NCBI RefSeq assembly: GCF_007859855.1
Contig: NZ_SJPK01000015.1
Coordinates: 51,143-115,142 of the forward strand
Direction of reading: 5' to 3'
Origin: Allorhodopirellula solitaria
GTDB taxonomy: Bacteria > Planctomycetota > Planctomycetia > Pirellulales > Pirellulaceae
Length of the DNA: 64,000 nucleotides
Shown: positions 38,155 through 49,069 of the stretch, in pieces
Numbering within the stretch: position 1 is the stretch's first letter
How the letters are laid out: each line of letters begins with the position of its first letter
The notes under the pieces: generated by a model
What the model saw: the letters and a program-made list of their open reading frames with translations, nothing else
Told to the model about the DNA's origin: nothing
Databases searched by the model: none
Program-made: the position numbers and the translations under genes

Positions 38155-38649
38155 ATGTCCTACCGAACGAATATGTCCTACCGAACATGGGGCGCTACCG
38201 CGCAATGGATGTTCTCGTCTCGCATCCTCACTTCGGTGGCGATGCTCGCTGGACTAACCCTCGCCAACATGGGATCGCTTCCAGCTCAAGAGCCTGACGA
38301 AACAGCTCCGACCTCGGCGGCGGCCAAGCTCAACCCAGCGAACTGGAGCATGCCCTCGTTTCGCCTGCCCGATTTCCTCGTCCGCAACGACGATCAAGAG
38401 CGCATTGTCGAACGCAAGAACACCCTTGTCGGTGATATCAAAACAACCGCGTCGGAATCTTGGCAACGCACAAAAGACACGTTCAATCCAGCCCGTTTGA
38501 ACCCAATGAACCTCTTTGCAGGGGACTCCAACCAGTCTACCGACGAGAAGAAGCCGGGATTCTTTAGCACCCTTCTCGCGCCCATGACCCCCGAACCAGA
38601 AGAACGGGTCGCTACCGTCAACGAATTCCTGAACCAAGACCGACCGTAG
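38155..38649 (+). CDS. small secreted protein of unknown function
   Basis: 165 residues. A signal-anchor-like stretch at about 20-45 (SSRILTSVAMLAGLTLANMGSLPAQE) suggests export after cleavage. The remainder is hydrophilic (NPANWSMPSFRLPDFLVRNDDQERIVERKNTLVGDI...SWQRTKDTFNPARLNPMNLF) with no recognised domain. The first two candidate starts lie in an 18-bp near-duplication, with ATGTCCTACCGAAC at 38155 and 38173; GGAGG at 38139-38143 sits 11 bases before the first ATG and 5 bases before a TTG at 38149. Confidence 0.6.
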   Translation: MSYRTNMSYRTWGATAQWMFSSRILTSVAMLAGLTLANMGSLPAQEPDETAPTSAAAKLNPANWSMPSFRLPDFLVRNDDQERIVERKNTLVGDIKTTASESWQRTKDTFNPARLNPMNLFAGDSNQSTDEKKPGFFSTLLAPMTPEPEERVATVNEFLNQDRP

Positions 38650-38699
38650 CAACGGCCGGTCGTTTGAACGCCGCGAACCCCACCGGAAACGCCTCCTGC

Positions 38700-41600
38700 T
38701 CAGTACCCCAGATTCGGGGCGAGCCAGCGTTCAACCTTCTCGAGAGGCCAGCCCTTCCGCTCGGCGTAGGATTCGATTTGGTCCTTCGTCATCCGCTCGA
38801 CGGTGAAGTAGCGTGATTCAGGATGGCCGAAGTACAGCCCGCTGACCGCGGCCCCCGGCGTCATCGCGAAACTACTCGTCAGCTCGATCCCGGTCTGCTT
38901 CTCGGCATCGAGCAGATCAAACAGAGTTCGCTTCTCCGTGTGATCAGGGCAGGCAGGATAGCCAGCAGCGGGGCGGATGCCGCGATACTTTTCACCGATC
39001 AATTCGTCCTTGGACAACCCTTCGGTTTGGCCAAACCCCCAATCGCCGCGGGCCTGCTCGTGGAGTTTTTCGGCCAGTGCTTCGGCGAGCCGATCGGCGA
39101 CGGCTTGCACCATGATCGCTTTGTAGTCGTCGAGCTCCTCCTTGTATTTCATCGCCAACTCCATCGCGCCGATACCGGTCGTGACCGCGAACCCACCGAG
39201 GTAATCTTCACGGCCGCTATCCAGCGGCGCGATATAGTCGGCGAGCGAGCGATAGTCTTTCTGACCTTTGCGTTCCCATTGCTGGCGCAAGAAATGCATT
39301 CGCGTGAGCTCCTCGCTCCGCGTGTCATCGGTGTACAAGATCACGTCTTCACCCGTGCTCGCAGCTGGCCAGAACCCGTACACGGCATTGGCGGTCAGCA
39401 AATCGCCAGCGATGATCTCGTCGAGCAAATCGTTAGCGTCTCGGTAAAGTTCCTTGGCTTGCTCCCCGACGACTTTGTCTTCGAGGATCTTGGGATACTT
39501 GCCCTTCAATTCCCAGGTACTGAAGAATGGCGACCAATCAATGTAGGGCCGGATCTCGGCCAGCGGTATGCTTTTCAGGACGCGCGTGCCGGTGAAGGAA
39601 GGCTTGCTGATCGGCACCGTGGACCAGTCGGTCTCGAAGTGCTTTTCAAGAGCCTCCGCGTACGGGATCAGCGTTTGCTTGCGACCCTGGAAACTCGCCA
39701 CTAACTTTTTCTGCGTCTCGACATTCTCGGCGATGAATCCGTCGCGATGCTCCTTGCTGAGCAACCGCTCGACGACGTTGACACTGCGACTTGCGTCGAG
39801 CACGTGGATCACCGGCCCATCGTAGGCGGGGGCGATCTTCACGGCGGTATGCTTGGCACTGGTCGTGGCGCCACCAACCAACAGCGGCATCTCGAACCCA
39901 GTCCGCTTCATCTCCCTAGCCACGTGGGTCATTTCGTCGAGCGAGGGTGTGATCAAACCGCTCAACCCGATCATGTCGACACCTTGCTTGACGGCCTCCT
40001 CGAGAATCTTCTCGGACGAAACCATCACCCCCAAATCGATGACCTCGTAATTATTGCACTGCAGGACGACGCCGACGATGTTCTTGCCGATATCGTGCAC
40101 GTCTCCTTTGACGGTCGCGATCAAGAACTTACCGCGAGCGGCTTGGTCCTGCGTCCCCGCCAAGCGTTTCTCTTCTTCCATGTAGGGCTCGAGGTAGGCG
40201 ACGGCTTTCTTCATCACACGGGCTGACTTAACCACCTGCGGCAGAAACATTTTGCCCTGGCCGAAAAGATCGCCGACGACTTTCATCCCGTCCATCAACG
40301 GGCCCTCGATCACCTGAATACAGCGATCGAAGAACTGGCGAGCCTCCTCGGTGTCCTCGGTGATGTATTTGTCGATACCTTTGACGAGGGCGTGTTTCAT
40401 CCGCTCCGCGACCGGTTGCTCTCGCCAAGCGAGATCCTCGCCGGACTTCTTCTTACCGCCGCTCTTGACCGTCTCGGCAAACTCGAGCATCCGTTCGGTC
40501 GCGTCGGCCCGCCGATTCAGCAGCACGTCTTCGACGCGTTCGAGCAGATCTTTGGGGACTTCCTCGTAGACCTCCAATTGCCCGGCGTTGACAATTCCCA
40601 TGTCCAATCCAGCCGCCACGGCGTGATACAAAAACGCGCTGTGGATGGCTTCGCGGACGGGATCGTTCCCGCGGAAGCTGAAGCTGATATTGCTGACACC
40701 GCCGCTCGTCTTCGCGCCGGGACACTCGACTTTGATTCGCCGAACGGCGTTGATGAAATCGACCGCGTAGTTGTTGTGCTCCTCCATCCCAGTCGCGATG
40801 GTCAGGATGTTGGGGTCAAAGATGATGTCTTCCGTCGGGAAATCCAGCTCTTGGGTGAGCAGGTCGTAGGCGCGTTTGCAGATCCGCACCTTGCTGTCCT
40901 CGTCCGCCGCTTGACCTTCTTCATCGAACGCCATCACCACCGCCGCGGCGCCGTATTGCCGGATCAAACGGGCCCGCCGCAGAAACTCGGCTTCGCCGTC
41001 TTTGAGCGAAATCGAGTTGACAATCGCTTTGCCCTGGACGTTCCGCAGTCCGGCTTCGAGCACTTCCCATTTGCTGCTGTCGATCATCACGGGAACCGAG
41101 GCGGCCACGTGATCTCCAGCGATCAGACGCAGGAACCGCGTCATCGCTTCGACGCCGTCGAGCATGCCCTCGTCGAAGTTGACGTCGATGATCGTCGCCC
41201 CATTCTCGACCTGCTCGCGTGCGATCTCGACCGCCTCTTCGTACTTCTCGTCACGGATCAACCGCGCGAACTTCTTGCTGCCCATCACGTTGGTACGTTC
41301 GCCAACCATCGTGAAGGGAATCTCCGGCCGCATCACCATCGGCATCTGGCCGGACAACCGCGTGTAGACGGGACCGACGGTATCCTGCTTCGGCTTGCGC
41401 CCCGCGATCCGCTCGGACATCGCACGGATGTGGTCTGGGGTGGTGCCGCAGCAACCGCCGAGAATGTTTACCCAGCCATTGTCCGCGTACTCGCCGACCT
41501 TGTCAGCCATCGCTCGTGGCCCCAGATCAAACTCGCCCATTTCGTTGGGCAACCCCGCGTTGGGGTGACAGGAAACCGGGATTTCAGCTGCGTGCGACAA

Positions 41601-42386
41601 TTCTTCGATATGTGACCGCATCACGTCCGGGCCGAGGGCGCAGTTCATTCCCACCGACAACAGCGGGAAGTGATTGATCGCCGTCCAGAACGCTTCGACA
41701 CTCTGGGCACTGACGAACGTTCGGCCACCATCACCAAACGTTCCGCTGGCCATGACCGGCACGCGGCGGCCGCCGGCCTGATAGAAATCCGAAATCGCGA
41801 ACAGACAGGCCTTCAGATTCAGTGTATCGATGGCCGTTTCAGGCAATAGAATATCGACGCCCGCTGCGACCAACGAATCGACTTGGGCGCGGTAACTATC
41901 GACCATCTGTTCGAACGTCGCACCGCGGTGAGCCGGGTCGTCCTCGGTACTGATCGCGAGTTGTTTCGTCGTCGGGCCGATCGATCCAGCGACGAAACGG
42001 GGTTTGTCCGGCGTTCGCTCAGTCCACTCGTCGGCCGCGATCCGAGCGCAACGCACGGCCGCGTGATTGATCTCGTCAACCAAATCCAAGGGCAGATCGA
42101 ACTCCACCATCCCGACGGGCGAGGCACCAAACGAATTCGTCTCAACAATATCGCTGCCCGCTTCGTAGTACTCGCGGTGAATGTCGGTGATCTTCTCCGG
42201 GTGGGTCAGACAAAGAATATCGGAGAAATTCTTGAGGTCCTTGTGGTGGTCGGCAAAACGCTCGCCTCGAACATCCGCTTCGCTCAGCCCAAAACGCTGG
42301 ATCATCGTCCCCATGGCGCCATCGAGCAACAGGATTCGCTCGCGGATCAGGTCAGGCAGGATGGAATCAGAGGCTTCGTGGGGCAT
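38700..42386 (-). CDS. metH: cobalamin-dependent methionine synthase
   Basis: 1228 residues, full length for MetH. All five modules can be seen: the homocysteine-binding barrel at the N terminus with zinc ligands in GMNCALG (near 247) and [10 protein letters not shown] (near 311-312); the pterin-binding domain ([16 protein letters not shown]); the B12 cap; the B12-binding fold with the lower-ligand His in [11 protein letters not shown] (near 763); and the activation domain ([19 protein letters not shown]). It makes methionine from homocysteine and methyltetrahydrofolate. The start [12 protein letters not shown] at 42386 is preferred over an upstream in-frame ATG at 42509. It diverges from a sulfite reductase gene across 235 bp. 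I looked for a cobalamin or SAM riboswitch in that region and saw no convincing match. Confidence 0.96.
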   Translation of the reverse strand: MPHEASDSILPDLIRERILLLDGAMGTMIQRFGLSEADVRGERFADHHKDLKNFSDILCLTHPEKITDIHREYYEAGSDIVETNSFGASPVGMVEFDLPLDLVDEINHAAVRCARIAADEWTERTPDKPRFVAGSIGPTTKQLAISTEDDPAHRGATFEQMVDSYRAQVDSLVAAGVDILLPETAIDTLNLKACLFAISDFYQAGGRRVPVMASGTFGDGGRTFVSAQSVEAFWTAINHFPLLSVGMNCALGPDVMRSHIEELSHAAEIPVSCHPNAGLPNEMGEFDLGPRAMADKVGEYADNGWVNILGGCCGTTPDHIRAMSERIAGRKPKQDTVGPVYTRLSGQMPMVMRPEIPFTMVGERTNVMGSKKFARLIRDEKYEEAVEIAREQVENGATIIDVNFDEGMLDGVEAMTRFLRLIAGDHVAASVPVMIDSSKWEVLEAGLRNVQGKAIVNSISLKDGEAEFLRRARLIRQYGAAAVVMAFDEEGQAADEDSKVRICKRAYDLLTQELDFPTEDIIFDPNILTIATGMEEHNNYAVDFINAVRRIKVECPGAKTSGGVSNISFSFRGNDPVREAIHSAFLYHAVAAGLDMGIVNAGQLEVYEEVPKDLLERVEDVLLNRRADATERMLEFAETVKSGGKKKSGEDLAWREQPVAERMKHALVKGIDKYITEDTEEARQFFDRCIQVIEGPLMDGMKVVGDLFGQGKMFLPQVVKSARVMKKAVAYLEPYMEEEKRLAGTQDQAARGKFLIATVKGDVHDIGKNIVGVVLQCNNYEVIDLGVMVSSEKILEEAVKQGVDMIGLSGLITPSLDEMTHVAREMKRTGFEMPLLVGGATTSAKHTAVKIAPAYDGPVIHVLDASRSVNVVERLLSKEHRDGFIAENVETQKKLVASFQGRKQTLIPYAEALEKHFETDWSTVPISKPSFTGTRVLKSIPLAEIRPYIDWSPFFSTWELKGKYPKILEDKVVGEQAKELYRDANDLLDEIIAGDLLTANAVYGFWPAASTGEDVILYTDDTRSEELTRMHFLRQQWERKGQKDYRSLADYIAPLDSGREDYLGGFAVTTGIGAMELAMKYKEELDDYKAIMVQAVADRLAEALAEKLHEQARGDWGFGQTEGLSKDELIGEKYRGIRPAAGYPACPDHTEKRTLFDLLDAEKQTGIELTSSFAMTPGAAVSGLYFGHPESRYFTVERMTKDQIESYAERKGWPLEKVERWLAPNLGY

Positions 42387-42621
42387 GTTGTTCGAGCGTT
42401 GGAAGATGTGGGGAGGAAACCGGAGGGAGAGGCAGCCACAAACGCTGCCTGCCTGCGCGGCCGCAAGCATTTCGCACGAATCATTGTCGCAATGAGAACA
42501 TCTTGCCACACCGTGCGATCTTGACAGGGAATCCAGTTAAACCTAGAAACCATCACCCCTGTATAGCTGTTTTGAAGATATTCGTTAACCCGCGTCGTAT
42601 TCAGACGAAGGAAATTGGTCG

Positions 42622-44406
42622 ATGAGCGAAGTAGAACCCAAAAAGTCCAAGATCGAGGTGCTCAAGGAACAGAGCATCGGGCTGCGCGGTTCGATTGTGG
42701 AGGAACTCGCCGATCCCGCGACCGACCAAGTTGCCGACGGCACTACCAAACTTCTGAAATTTCACGGCACGTACCAGCAAGACGACCGGGATCTCCGCAA
42801 ATCACGCCGCAAAGAAGGATTGGGCAAGGCCTACTCCTTCATGGTCCGCAACCGCATCCCCGGTGGTAAAATCACCGCTGCCCAAATCCTCGGCGAATTG
42901 GATATCGCCGACGAACTCGGCAACGGCACGATGCGGATCACCACCCGCCAAAGCATCCAGCTGCACGGCGTTGTCAAAGGCAACCTGTGGGACGTCATCC
43001 ACCGCATCAATGAGATCAAGCTCTCGACCAAGTCGGCCTGCGGCGATGTGACGCGAAACGTCTGCTGCTGCCCCGCCCCACTGCGGCACAACGGACTCCG
43101 TGATCAACTCCAGGACCTGGCTGACAAAATTGCGGTCCACGTCCAACCGACGACCAAGGCCTATCACGAGATTTGGGTCAAAGACCCGGACACCGGCGAG
43201 AAAGAACAAGTCGTCGGGCCACCCGAAGAAGCCGAACCAGATCCGATCTACGGCAAAACCTATCTGCCACGAAAGTTCAAGATCGCCCTGGCGCTCTGCG
43301 ATGACAACTGCATCGACATCTACGACAACGACCTCGGCTTGCTCGGTGTGACCGAGGGCGACAATCTGATCGGTTTCAATATTCTCGCCGGTGGCGGGAT
43401 GGGCACGACGCCGAGCAAGAAGCAGTGCTTCCCCGCGCTGGCAAAACGTTTGACCTTCGTCGAAACCGAGCACCTGCTGCCCATCATCACGGCAATCATT
43501 CTCGTGCAACGCGACTTCGGCAACCGCGCCGACCGCAGCCAAGCGAGAATGAAGTACCTGATTAACAATCTTGGCGTCCCCGCCTTCCGCCAAAAGGTCG
43601 AGGAGTACCTGCCGCAAGCCGAAGCGATCTGTGGCATTGCCGAGGGCACCGTCCCGCGGCCGCTCCCCGAACCGCACGCAGCGGACGTCAGTGGGCACAA
43701 TGACCACATGGGCTGGCACGAACAAGGCGACGGCAAGTGGTTCCTAGGACTGCCGATCGAAAATGGTCGCGTCAAAGACGAGGGGCCGCTGCAACTCAAA
43801 GCTTGCTTCCGCGAACTCTTCAGCGGTCACATCAGCAACGCGCGGCTGACCATGCAACAGAACATCATCCTCTGCGACATCGAACCCGACCAACGCGGTC
43901 AAATCGAAACGATTCTGGCCAAGCACGGTGTGGTCCGAATCGAACAGATCAGCAACGCACGCCGGTTCGCGTTCGCCTGCCCGGCCCTACCGACCTGCGG
44001 GCTCGCGGTGACCGAGAGTGAGCGAGCACTGCCCGGCGTGATCGACGAGATCGAAGCCGAACTGGAAAGTCTGGGGCTCGCCGACGAACAGTTCACCATC
44101 CGCATGACAGGTTGCCCGAACGGTTGCGCTCGGCCGTACAACGCCGACATCGGCTTGGTGGGTCGGAGCGTGATCGGCAAGACCGGCGAAGGCCGGTACA
44201 CGGTGTTCCTCGGCGGAAACTTGCTCGGCAATCAAATGGCTGAGATTTACAAGGACCAAGTCCCCAGGACCGAACTCCTCGCGACCCTCCGGCCGACGTT
44301 CATCCATTTCAAAGAAAATCGTGAGCCCGGTGAGAGTTTTGGCAACTTCTGCCATCGCGTCGGCGTCGAAGCATTGGGGCAGATCGCCGAAGCGGTTGCC
44401 GAATAG
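42622..44406 (+). CDS. siroheme [4Fe-4S] sulfite reductase
   Basis: 594 residues, the single-chain siroheme/iron-sulfur assimilatory reductase. It has two ferredoxin-like halves plus catalytic domains. The four cluster cysteines are present as Cx5C in FACPALPTCGLAV (near 453-459) and Cx3C in MTGCPNGCARPY (near 497-501). Other signatures are TTRQSIQLHGV and GDVTRNVCCCPAP. The sulfite-type C-terminal block (GCPNGCARPYNADIGLVGRS) favours sulfite over nitrite; reduction of sulfite yields sulfide for cysteine. An AAGGA site lies 8-10 bases before the ATG. Divergent from metH, so sulfide assimilation and methionine synthesis probably share a control region. A nitrite-reductase function is the main alternative. 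Confidence 0.9.
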   Translation: MSEVEPKKSKIEVLKEQSIGLRGSIVEELADPATDQVADGTTKLLKFHGTYQQDDRDLRKSRRKEGLGKAYSFMVRNRIPGGKITAAQILGELDIADELGNGTMRITTRQSIQLHGVVKGNLWDVIHRINEIKLSTKSACGDVTRNVCCCPAPLRHNGLRDQLQDLADKIAVHVQPTTKAYHEIWVKDPDTGEKEQVVGPPEEAEPDPIYGKTYLPRKFKIALALCDDNCIDIYDNDLGLLGVTEGDNLIGFNILAGGGMGTTPSKKQCFPALAKRLTFVETEHLLPIITAIILVQRDFGNRADRSQARMKYLINNLGVPAFRQKVEEYLPQAEAICGIAEGTVPRPLPEPHAADVSGHNDHMGWHEQGDGKWFLGLPIENGRVKDEGPLQLKACFRELFSGHISNARLTMQQNIILCDIEPDQRGQIETILAKHGVVRIEQISNARRFAFACPALPTCGLAVTESERALPGVIDEIEAELESLGLADEQFTIRMTGCPNGCARPYNADIGLVGRSVIGKTGEGRYTVFLGGNLLGNQMAEIYKDQVPRTELLATLRPTFIHFKENREPGESFGNFCHRVGVEALGQIAEAVAE

Positions 44407-44539
44407 CCCCACAACCCTCCCATACCAAGCGACCACGCACTGGACGGCGTGGCTCGCGCCGTGGACCTTGCGGGCGCCCCCAAGCGGGGCACTCTCCATA
44501 AGATTCACGCTCCTTTTCTACTCAACGGTCGGGATCCCC

Positions 44540-45409
44540 ATGCGTCTTTTCTTACTTCCGCTTGCGTTCTCACTTGCCGCTTTTGTGCACTCCACCGCGT
44601 CTGCGCAAGACGCCAGCGAAGGTTTGGACGCGTTCCACCAGATCGTGTGCAGCGCTGCCGTCGATGTGGACTCGCCGCTGCACGAGCTTTCTTTGCGGGT
44701 TGTTGAAAAGCAACGTTTTCACGATCGAAAGTTCGACGCGTTCATCCGTGATACGTTGAATCTCGAGAAGCAAGACAGCCTGGTGACCGACCGTGACATG
44801 GCCGCAGTCCAGGCGTTGATGCCCTACTGCACGATCCCACCGCAAGAACGCGTCGACCTATTGCTCGACCAACTCGAAGCCAGCCGGGATGCACTGGGAT
44901 TCCTGACCGCTAGCCGCGGTAACGAGATCGACCTGACCAACAAACGCTACACGCCCGCGCGCATCGTCGCGTTGGCGTCGCTGGTCCAGCAGTACCAACC
45001 CGCGTTGCTCGACGAACTCAAGGTGCGTCTGGCCGAAGAACGCCCGCACTGGATCCTCGTGTCCGCAGCCAACCTGCTGGAAACCGATTCTGAAGAATTG
45101 TTGCCGCTGCTGATCCAAGCCGCCAAAGGCAGTGACGTGCGACTGCAGTACGCCGCGGTCGACGCGATCAACCAGATGGACTTGCCCCAAGCAGGCACCG
45201 ACGCAGACCTGCTCGTCCGCAACAACAGCGACTCGATGAAGTTCGCGCTCGCGACGATCCAGCGTTTTGACAAAAACGGTGACAATCGTCTCGACGAAAG
45301 CGAATGGGACGACAAGCTCGCCCCGGTCCGCAACGCAGACGTCAACCAAGACAACTTCGTCACCGCCGAAGAGCTCGCCGACTACATGGAATCCCGCCGC
45401 CGACGTTAA
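44540..45409 (+). CDS. exported EF-hand / HEAT-like protein
   Basis: 289 residues from the ATG at 44540. A signal peptide (1-22, LFLLPLAFSLAAFVHSTASAQ) is followed by helical, HEAT-like repeats (AIVALASLVQQYQPALLDELKVRL..HWILVSAANLLETDSEELLPLLIQAA). At the C terminus there are two 12-residue EF-hand loops, DKNGDNRLDESE and DVNQDNFVTAEE, with Ca2+-ligand spacing intact. The frame is open to 44321 upstream but starts with the end of the sulfite reductase gene, which rules that out. Its TAA stop is immediately followed by repeat array 1. Probably a periplasmic Ca2+-binding protein; substrate or partner unknown. Confidence 0.75.
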   Translation: MRLFLLPLAFSLAAFVHSTASAQDASEGLDAFHQIVCSAAVDVDSPLHELSLRVVEKQRFHDRKFDAFIRDTLNLEKQDSLVTDRDMAAVQALMPYCTIPPQERVDLLLDQLEASRDALGFLTASRGNEIDLTNKRYTPARIVALASLVQQYQPALLDELKVRLAEERPHWILVSAANLLETDSEELLPLLIQAAKGSDVRLQYAAVDAINQMDLPQAGTDADLLVRNNSDSMKFALATIQRFDKNGDNRLDESEWDDKLAPVRNADVNQDNFVTAEELADYMESRRRR

Positions 45410-46034
45410 ACAAAGTCGACCGACGGCTCCGCCCGTCGCGAGCAACAAGCGCACCCTCCCCCCAGCTCAGACGGTCAGAGCCGTCTGGCTACAAAGTCAC
45501 CCACCACTCCGCCCGTCGCGAGCATCAAGCGCACCCTCCACCACCAGCTCAGACGAACAGAGTCGTCTGGCTACAAAGTCACCCACCACTCCGCCCGTCG
45601 CGAGCACCAAGCGCACCCTCCCCCCCCAGCTCAGACGAACGGAGTCGTCTGGCTACAAAGTCGACCGACGGCTCCGCCCGTCGCGAGCAACAAGCGCACC
45701 CTCCCCACCAGCTCAGACGAACGGAGTCGTCTGGCTACATAGTCACCCCACAACTCCGCCCGTCGCGAGCAACAAGCGCACCCTCCCCACCAGCTCAGAC
45801 GAACGGAGTCGTCTGGCTACAAAGTCGACCGACGGCTCCGCCCGTCGCGAGCAACAAGCGCACCCTCCCCTCCAGCTCAGACGAACGGAGTCGTCTGGCT
45901 ACAAAGTCGACCGACGGCTCCGCCCGTCGCGAGCAACAAGCGCACCTTCCCCACCAGCTCAGCCGGGCGGAGCCGTCTGGCTACATAGTCACCCCACAAC
46001 TCCGCCCGTCGCGAGCAGCAAGCGCACCAATTCT
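45410..46034 (-). repeat. REP/BIME array 1, eight 82-bp units
   Basis: Eight units with anchors (GCCCGTCGCG) at 45431, 45511, 45593, 45676, 45758, 45840, 45922 and 46004; spacing 80-83 bp. On the minus strand the REP half reads GTAG-CC-AGACGG-CTCCGC-CCGTCT, or a version with AGACGA/TCGTCT stems. The other half carries GACGG...CCGTC in the opposite sense in some units. The array starts one base after the TAA stop of the EF-hand gene. A period of 82 is not a multiple of three, so this is not coding. The plus strand is stop-free, giving spurious long frames. Confidence 0.9.
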
Positions 46035-46036
46035 TC

Positions 46037-46081
46037 GCCCCAACGGGGCAGCCCTATGACAGCCCCAGGCATCGCCTGGGG
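46037..46081. repeat. two hairpins between repeat array 1 and gltX
   Basis: GCCCC-AAC-GGGGC (46037-46049) and CCCCAGGC-ATC-GCCTGGGG (46063-46081, 8-bp perfect stem) follow the array. No T-tract is present. They may stop transcripts from either of the convergent genes or be another interspersed repeat. Confidence 0.5.
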
Positions 46082-46098
46082 AACCCTCGCGGGAACGC

Positions 46099-47643
46099 TC
46101 ACCCCAAGGTTCGGTCGATCCGCGCGACCGCACGCTCTTTCCCGACAATCGCCAGGGTATCGAACATGCCGAAGCCGCCAGCCGCACCGGTGGTGGCGAC
46201 GCGGAGGGCATGAATGATCTCGCCGAGGCCAATCGACTCGTCCTCACAAAACCCCTTCACTGTCGCTTCGACACCCGCCGCGGAAAAATCATCGCAGCTC
46301 GCCAGTCGATCTCGCACCTTGCCGAGCAGTTCACGGGCGGCAGCCGGCTTGTTGATTCGCTTTTCGAATGCCTTCGCATTGACCTCATAATCGTCGACGA
46401 AGCAGTAATCGAAATCGATGATATCGCCGGCCATCTTCAACCGATCGCCCGCCGCCGTGACCACGTCAGCCAATAACTGCTGCGACTGAGCGTCCCCTGC
46501 TTCGGTCCACCCAGCGGCAACCGCGAAGGGCAACACTCGCTCAGTTCGCTCCTGATCCGGAAGGGCCGCGAACGCATCCGCCTGGAACGACGTCAGTTTG
46601 GCTGGATCGAACGATGCCGGAGACTTCGTGACGCGATCGAGCGTGAACAGATCGATCATCTCCTGCAGCGTGAACTTTTCGTGCTCCCCGTCGAGGGACC
46701 AGCCCAACAGCATCAGATAGTTCAGCAACGCGTCGGGCAAGAAGCCGATTTCGCGGTAGAAATCGACGAGTACGGGATTGAACGTATCCACGTCGGTCGT
46801 CAGCCCACAGCGTTTGGCAATCGCCTGACCGCGTGCCATCAGGTTCGCGAAATCGCGATTCTTCAGGTACTTGTCCAGCTTACGTTTGCTCAGCTTCGCC
46901 GTCCCGCCTGGCTCGGCGACGTAAGGCAAGTGCGCGTACTGCGGGAGTTCGTATCCGAGCGACTCGGCGATGAAGATTTGACGTGGCGTATTAGGCAGAT
47001 GCTCCGCCGCACGAACGACGTGCGTGATCTCGAGATCATGGTCATCAACGACACTGGCGAGGTGGTACAGCGGGCTGCCGTCCGCACGCGCGATCACATG
47101 ATCTTGCTCCGATGCCCACTCGACGACGACCTCACCACGCACCAAATCGTGGATCACACACTGGCCTTCACGGGGCATCTTCAGCCGCACGACTCCCTCA
47201 CGCCCCTCCGCCTCGAACCGCTTCACGTCCGCTTCATCGGCCGCCATCCAACGCCGGTCATAGACGAACGCCCCACCGCTCTGGCGCGCTTCCTCACGGA
47301 GCGACTGCAGCTCATCAGGCTTGGCAAAATCGCGGTACGCATGTCCGCTTTCGAGCAGCGCGGCAGTCGCGGCGCGATATCGATCACCACGCTCGGACTG
47401 GAAGTAAGGCTGGTGCGGGCCACCCACCTCCGGCCCCTCATCCCAATCCATGCCGAGCCAACGAAAACCATCGAGGATCGGCTGCAAAGCCGCTTCGACA
47501 TTGCGTCCCGCATCTGTATCATCGATACGCAGAATGAACTGGCCACCACTCTGACGGGCAAGCAACCAGTTGAACAAAGCGGTACGAACGCCACCAATGT
47601 GAAGGTATCCGGTGGGGCTGGGGGCAAAACGCGTGCGAATCAT
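46099..47643 (-). CDS. gltX: glutamyl-tRNA synthetase
   Basis: About 514 residues. Class I catalytic signatures are present: the HIGH-type motif YLHIGG near residue 15 after TRFAPSPTG, and the KMSKS-type KLSKRK. The anticodon-binding helical domain follows. GltX charges tRNA-Glu, and in many bacteria also tRNA-Gln for amidation. The start at 47643 ([12 protein letters not shown]) is preferred to 47652 because the first three residues MTA add nothing conserved. Repeat array 1 lies beyond its 3' end and array 2 upstream of its start. Confidence 0.95.
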   Translation of the reverse strand: MIRTRFAPSPTGYLHIGGVRTALFNWLLARQSGGQFILRIDDTDAGRNVEAALQPILDGFRWLGMDWDEGPEVGGPHQPYFQSERGDRYRAATAALLESGHAYRDFAKPDELQSLREEARQSGGAFVYDRRWMAADEADVKRFEAEGREGVVRLKMPREGQCVIHDLVRGEVVVEWASEQDHVIARADGSPLYHLASVVDDHDLEITHVVRAAEHLPNTPRQIFIAESLGYELPQYAHLPYVAEPGGTAKLSKRKLDKYLKNRDFANLMARGQAIAKRCGLTTDVDTFNPVLVDFYREIGFLPDALLNYLMLLGWSLDGEHEKFTLQEMIDLFTLDRVTKSPASFDPAKLTSFQADAFAALPDQERTERVLPFAVAAGWTEAGDAQSQQLLADVVTAAGDRLKMAGDIIDFDYCFVDDYEVNAKAFEKRINKPAAARELLGKVRDRLASCDDFSAAGVEATVKGFCEDESIGLGEIIHALRVATTGAAGGFGMFDTLAIVGKERAVARIDRTLG

Positions 47644-47796
47644 AGCAGTCATCAGAGGAAACGGGAGTCAACGAAAAACGAGGATGGCGGAGGAAAAGAG
47701 AGAGGCCGACGGTCGTCATTCCAGAGCAGGAGCGACCCAATCGAGTACTGCCTCAGCAGCGTTAACATGCACGGATTCCCGCCCTGCCGCTAGTGG

Positions 47797-48199
47797 TGGC
47801 CATAGTCGACCGACGGCTCCGCCCGTCGCGAGCATCAAGCGCAACTTCCCCACAAGCTCAGACGGGCAGAGCCGTCTGGCTACATAGTCACCCCACAACT
47901 CCGCCCGTCGCGAGCATCAAGCGCACCCTCCCCACAAGCTCAGACGAACGGAGTCGTCTGGCTACATAGTCGACCGACGGCTCCGACCGTCGCGAGCATC
48001 AAGCGCACCCTCCCCACCCAGCCCAGACGAACGGAGTCGTCTGGCTATATAGTCGACCGACGGCTCCGCCCGTCGCGAGCAACAAGCGCTCCCTCCACCA
48101 CCAGCTCAGACGGGCGGAGCCGTCTGGCTACAAAGTCACCCCACAACTCCGACCGTCGCGAGCAACATGCGCACCTTCCCCCCCAGCCCGTCTGGTTAC
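47797..48199 (-). repeat. REP/BIME array 2, five 82-bp units
   Basis: Units at 47821, 47903, 47985, 48068 and 48151 (spacing 82-83). The same unit and orientation as array 1. It ends in a truncated REP (GTAACC-AGACGGGC, read on the minus strand at 48199-48185), 6 bases downstream of the RAYT stop. It fills the space upstream of gltX, so it could affect the gltX promoter region. Confidence 0.9.
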
Positions 48200-48204
48200 G
48201 ATGC

Positions 48205-48882
48205 TCAATCCGAGCATCTGTAGTACCGATACTCCCCTTCGCGCAGTTTGGCTTTCGTAGGATTCTCACGGATATACCGGCGCAGGTAGTCGTACTACTC
48301 AGGGCTGCGGACGAGATGGTCGAAGGGGTCAGGTTGCCAAAATCGACAGGACTGGTCCAAGAAACCATTGATAATGTGGGCGGTATAGTGCATCCAAGAC
48401 GTGCATTGCCGGCCCATCGTCTGCTCAGTCGCGAAAGCTGCCAAGAAGTGCACATGGTTGGGCATGACCACAAAGTCGCCCATCGAGTAGCGATCACCAT
48501 CGAACTTCAGCAAAGAGTCCGCGACAGCCCCAGAGCACTGCGGATCGCGGAGCACACACCGACCATGGCAGTCATCCAAGCAGCTCTCGCGTGCTTTCAG
48601 AAATTGGCGGCGGAATTGGTGGGCTTCCTCGGATGGGATTTCTTCGACGACCTGTTTCCAATCGTCTTGTTCCGGACGCATGTATCCTCGCCGCACCAGC
48701 CAGTCGCACTTTTCGCGGTGCCAGCGATGGATCACCTCTTTCGGAATCGAGTCCGCAGTGCGGAAAGTGATGAAGACGACGGCGCCCGCCTGAGACCAAT
48801 GCGGCTTGCAAGTTTCGCGAATGGAGAACTCCGCGTTTGGATCAAACAGTTCGCCGATCATCATGGCACCTCTGCTGATCAT
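48205..48882 (-). pseudogene. RAYT (REP-associated Y1 transposase), broken by one stop codon
   Basis: The open part (48295-48882, 195 residues) shows the TnpA_REP pattern: an N-terminal strand with VVFITFRTADSIP, then the HUH histidine pair in VVMPNHVHFLAAF, and RFWQPDPFDHLVRSPE. A TAG at 48297-48295 then interrupts, but the frame continues as YDYLRRYIRENPTKAKLREG, the expected family end, to a TGA at 48205. Family members have a residue such as Gln at this point, so a single C-to-T change (CAG to TAG) would explain it. The probable catalytic tyrosine (YDYLRRYI) lies after the stop, so the single-chain product would be inactive unless the stop is read through. Flanked on both sides by REP-like arrays. 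Confidence 0.85.
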
Positions 48883-48924
48883 TGTACGCCGCGAGAATGC
48901 GAGTTGCGAGCATTGAGGCGCGGT

Positions 48925-49069
48925 TTCAGCTCAGACGAACGGAGTCCTGCCCCCAAGCCAGCTCAGACGGCCGGAGCCGTCTGGCTACATAGTCGACCGA
49001 CGGCTCCGACCGTCGCGAGCACCAAGCGCACCTTCCCTCCAGCTCAGACGGGCGGAGCCGTCTGGCTAC
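48925..49069 (-). repeat. REP/BIME array 3, short
   Basis: Upstream of the RAYT gene: one full unit (anchor at 49008) with REP hairpins on both sides. The REP downstream of the sugar dehydrogenase begins with GTAG whose G is the last base of that gene's TAG stop codon (49069). A degenerate module (ACGGAGTCCTGCCCCCAAGCC) precedes it at 48938-48960 and recurs in array 4. Confidence 0.88.

Noticed and set aside
40392..41615. A 407-residue plus-strand frame inside metH
   Set aside because: It is antisense to metH in a GC-rich region and shows no domain; metH has all its motifs on the other strand.
42400..42600. SAM, SAH or cobalamin riboswitch in the metH leader
   Set aside because: A hairpin is present, but I could not match any class consensus with confidence by eye.
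45267..46217. Long plus-strand reading frames across repeat array 1
   Set aside because: The 82-bp unit shifts frame each time and all frames are open, so the peptides are repeats of three alternating versions with no domain.
46681..47793. A 370-residue plus-strand frame antisense to gltX
   Set aside because: It overlaps a gene with clear synthetase motifs and shows no domain of its own.
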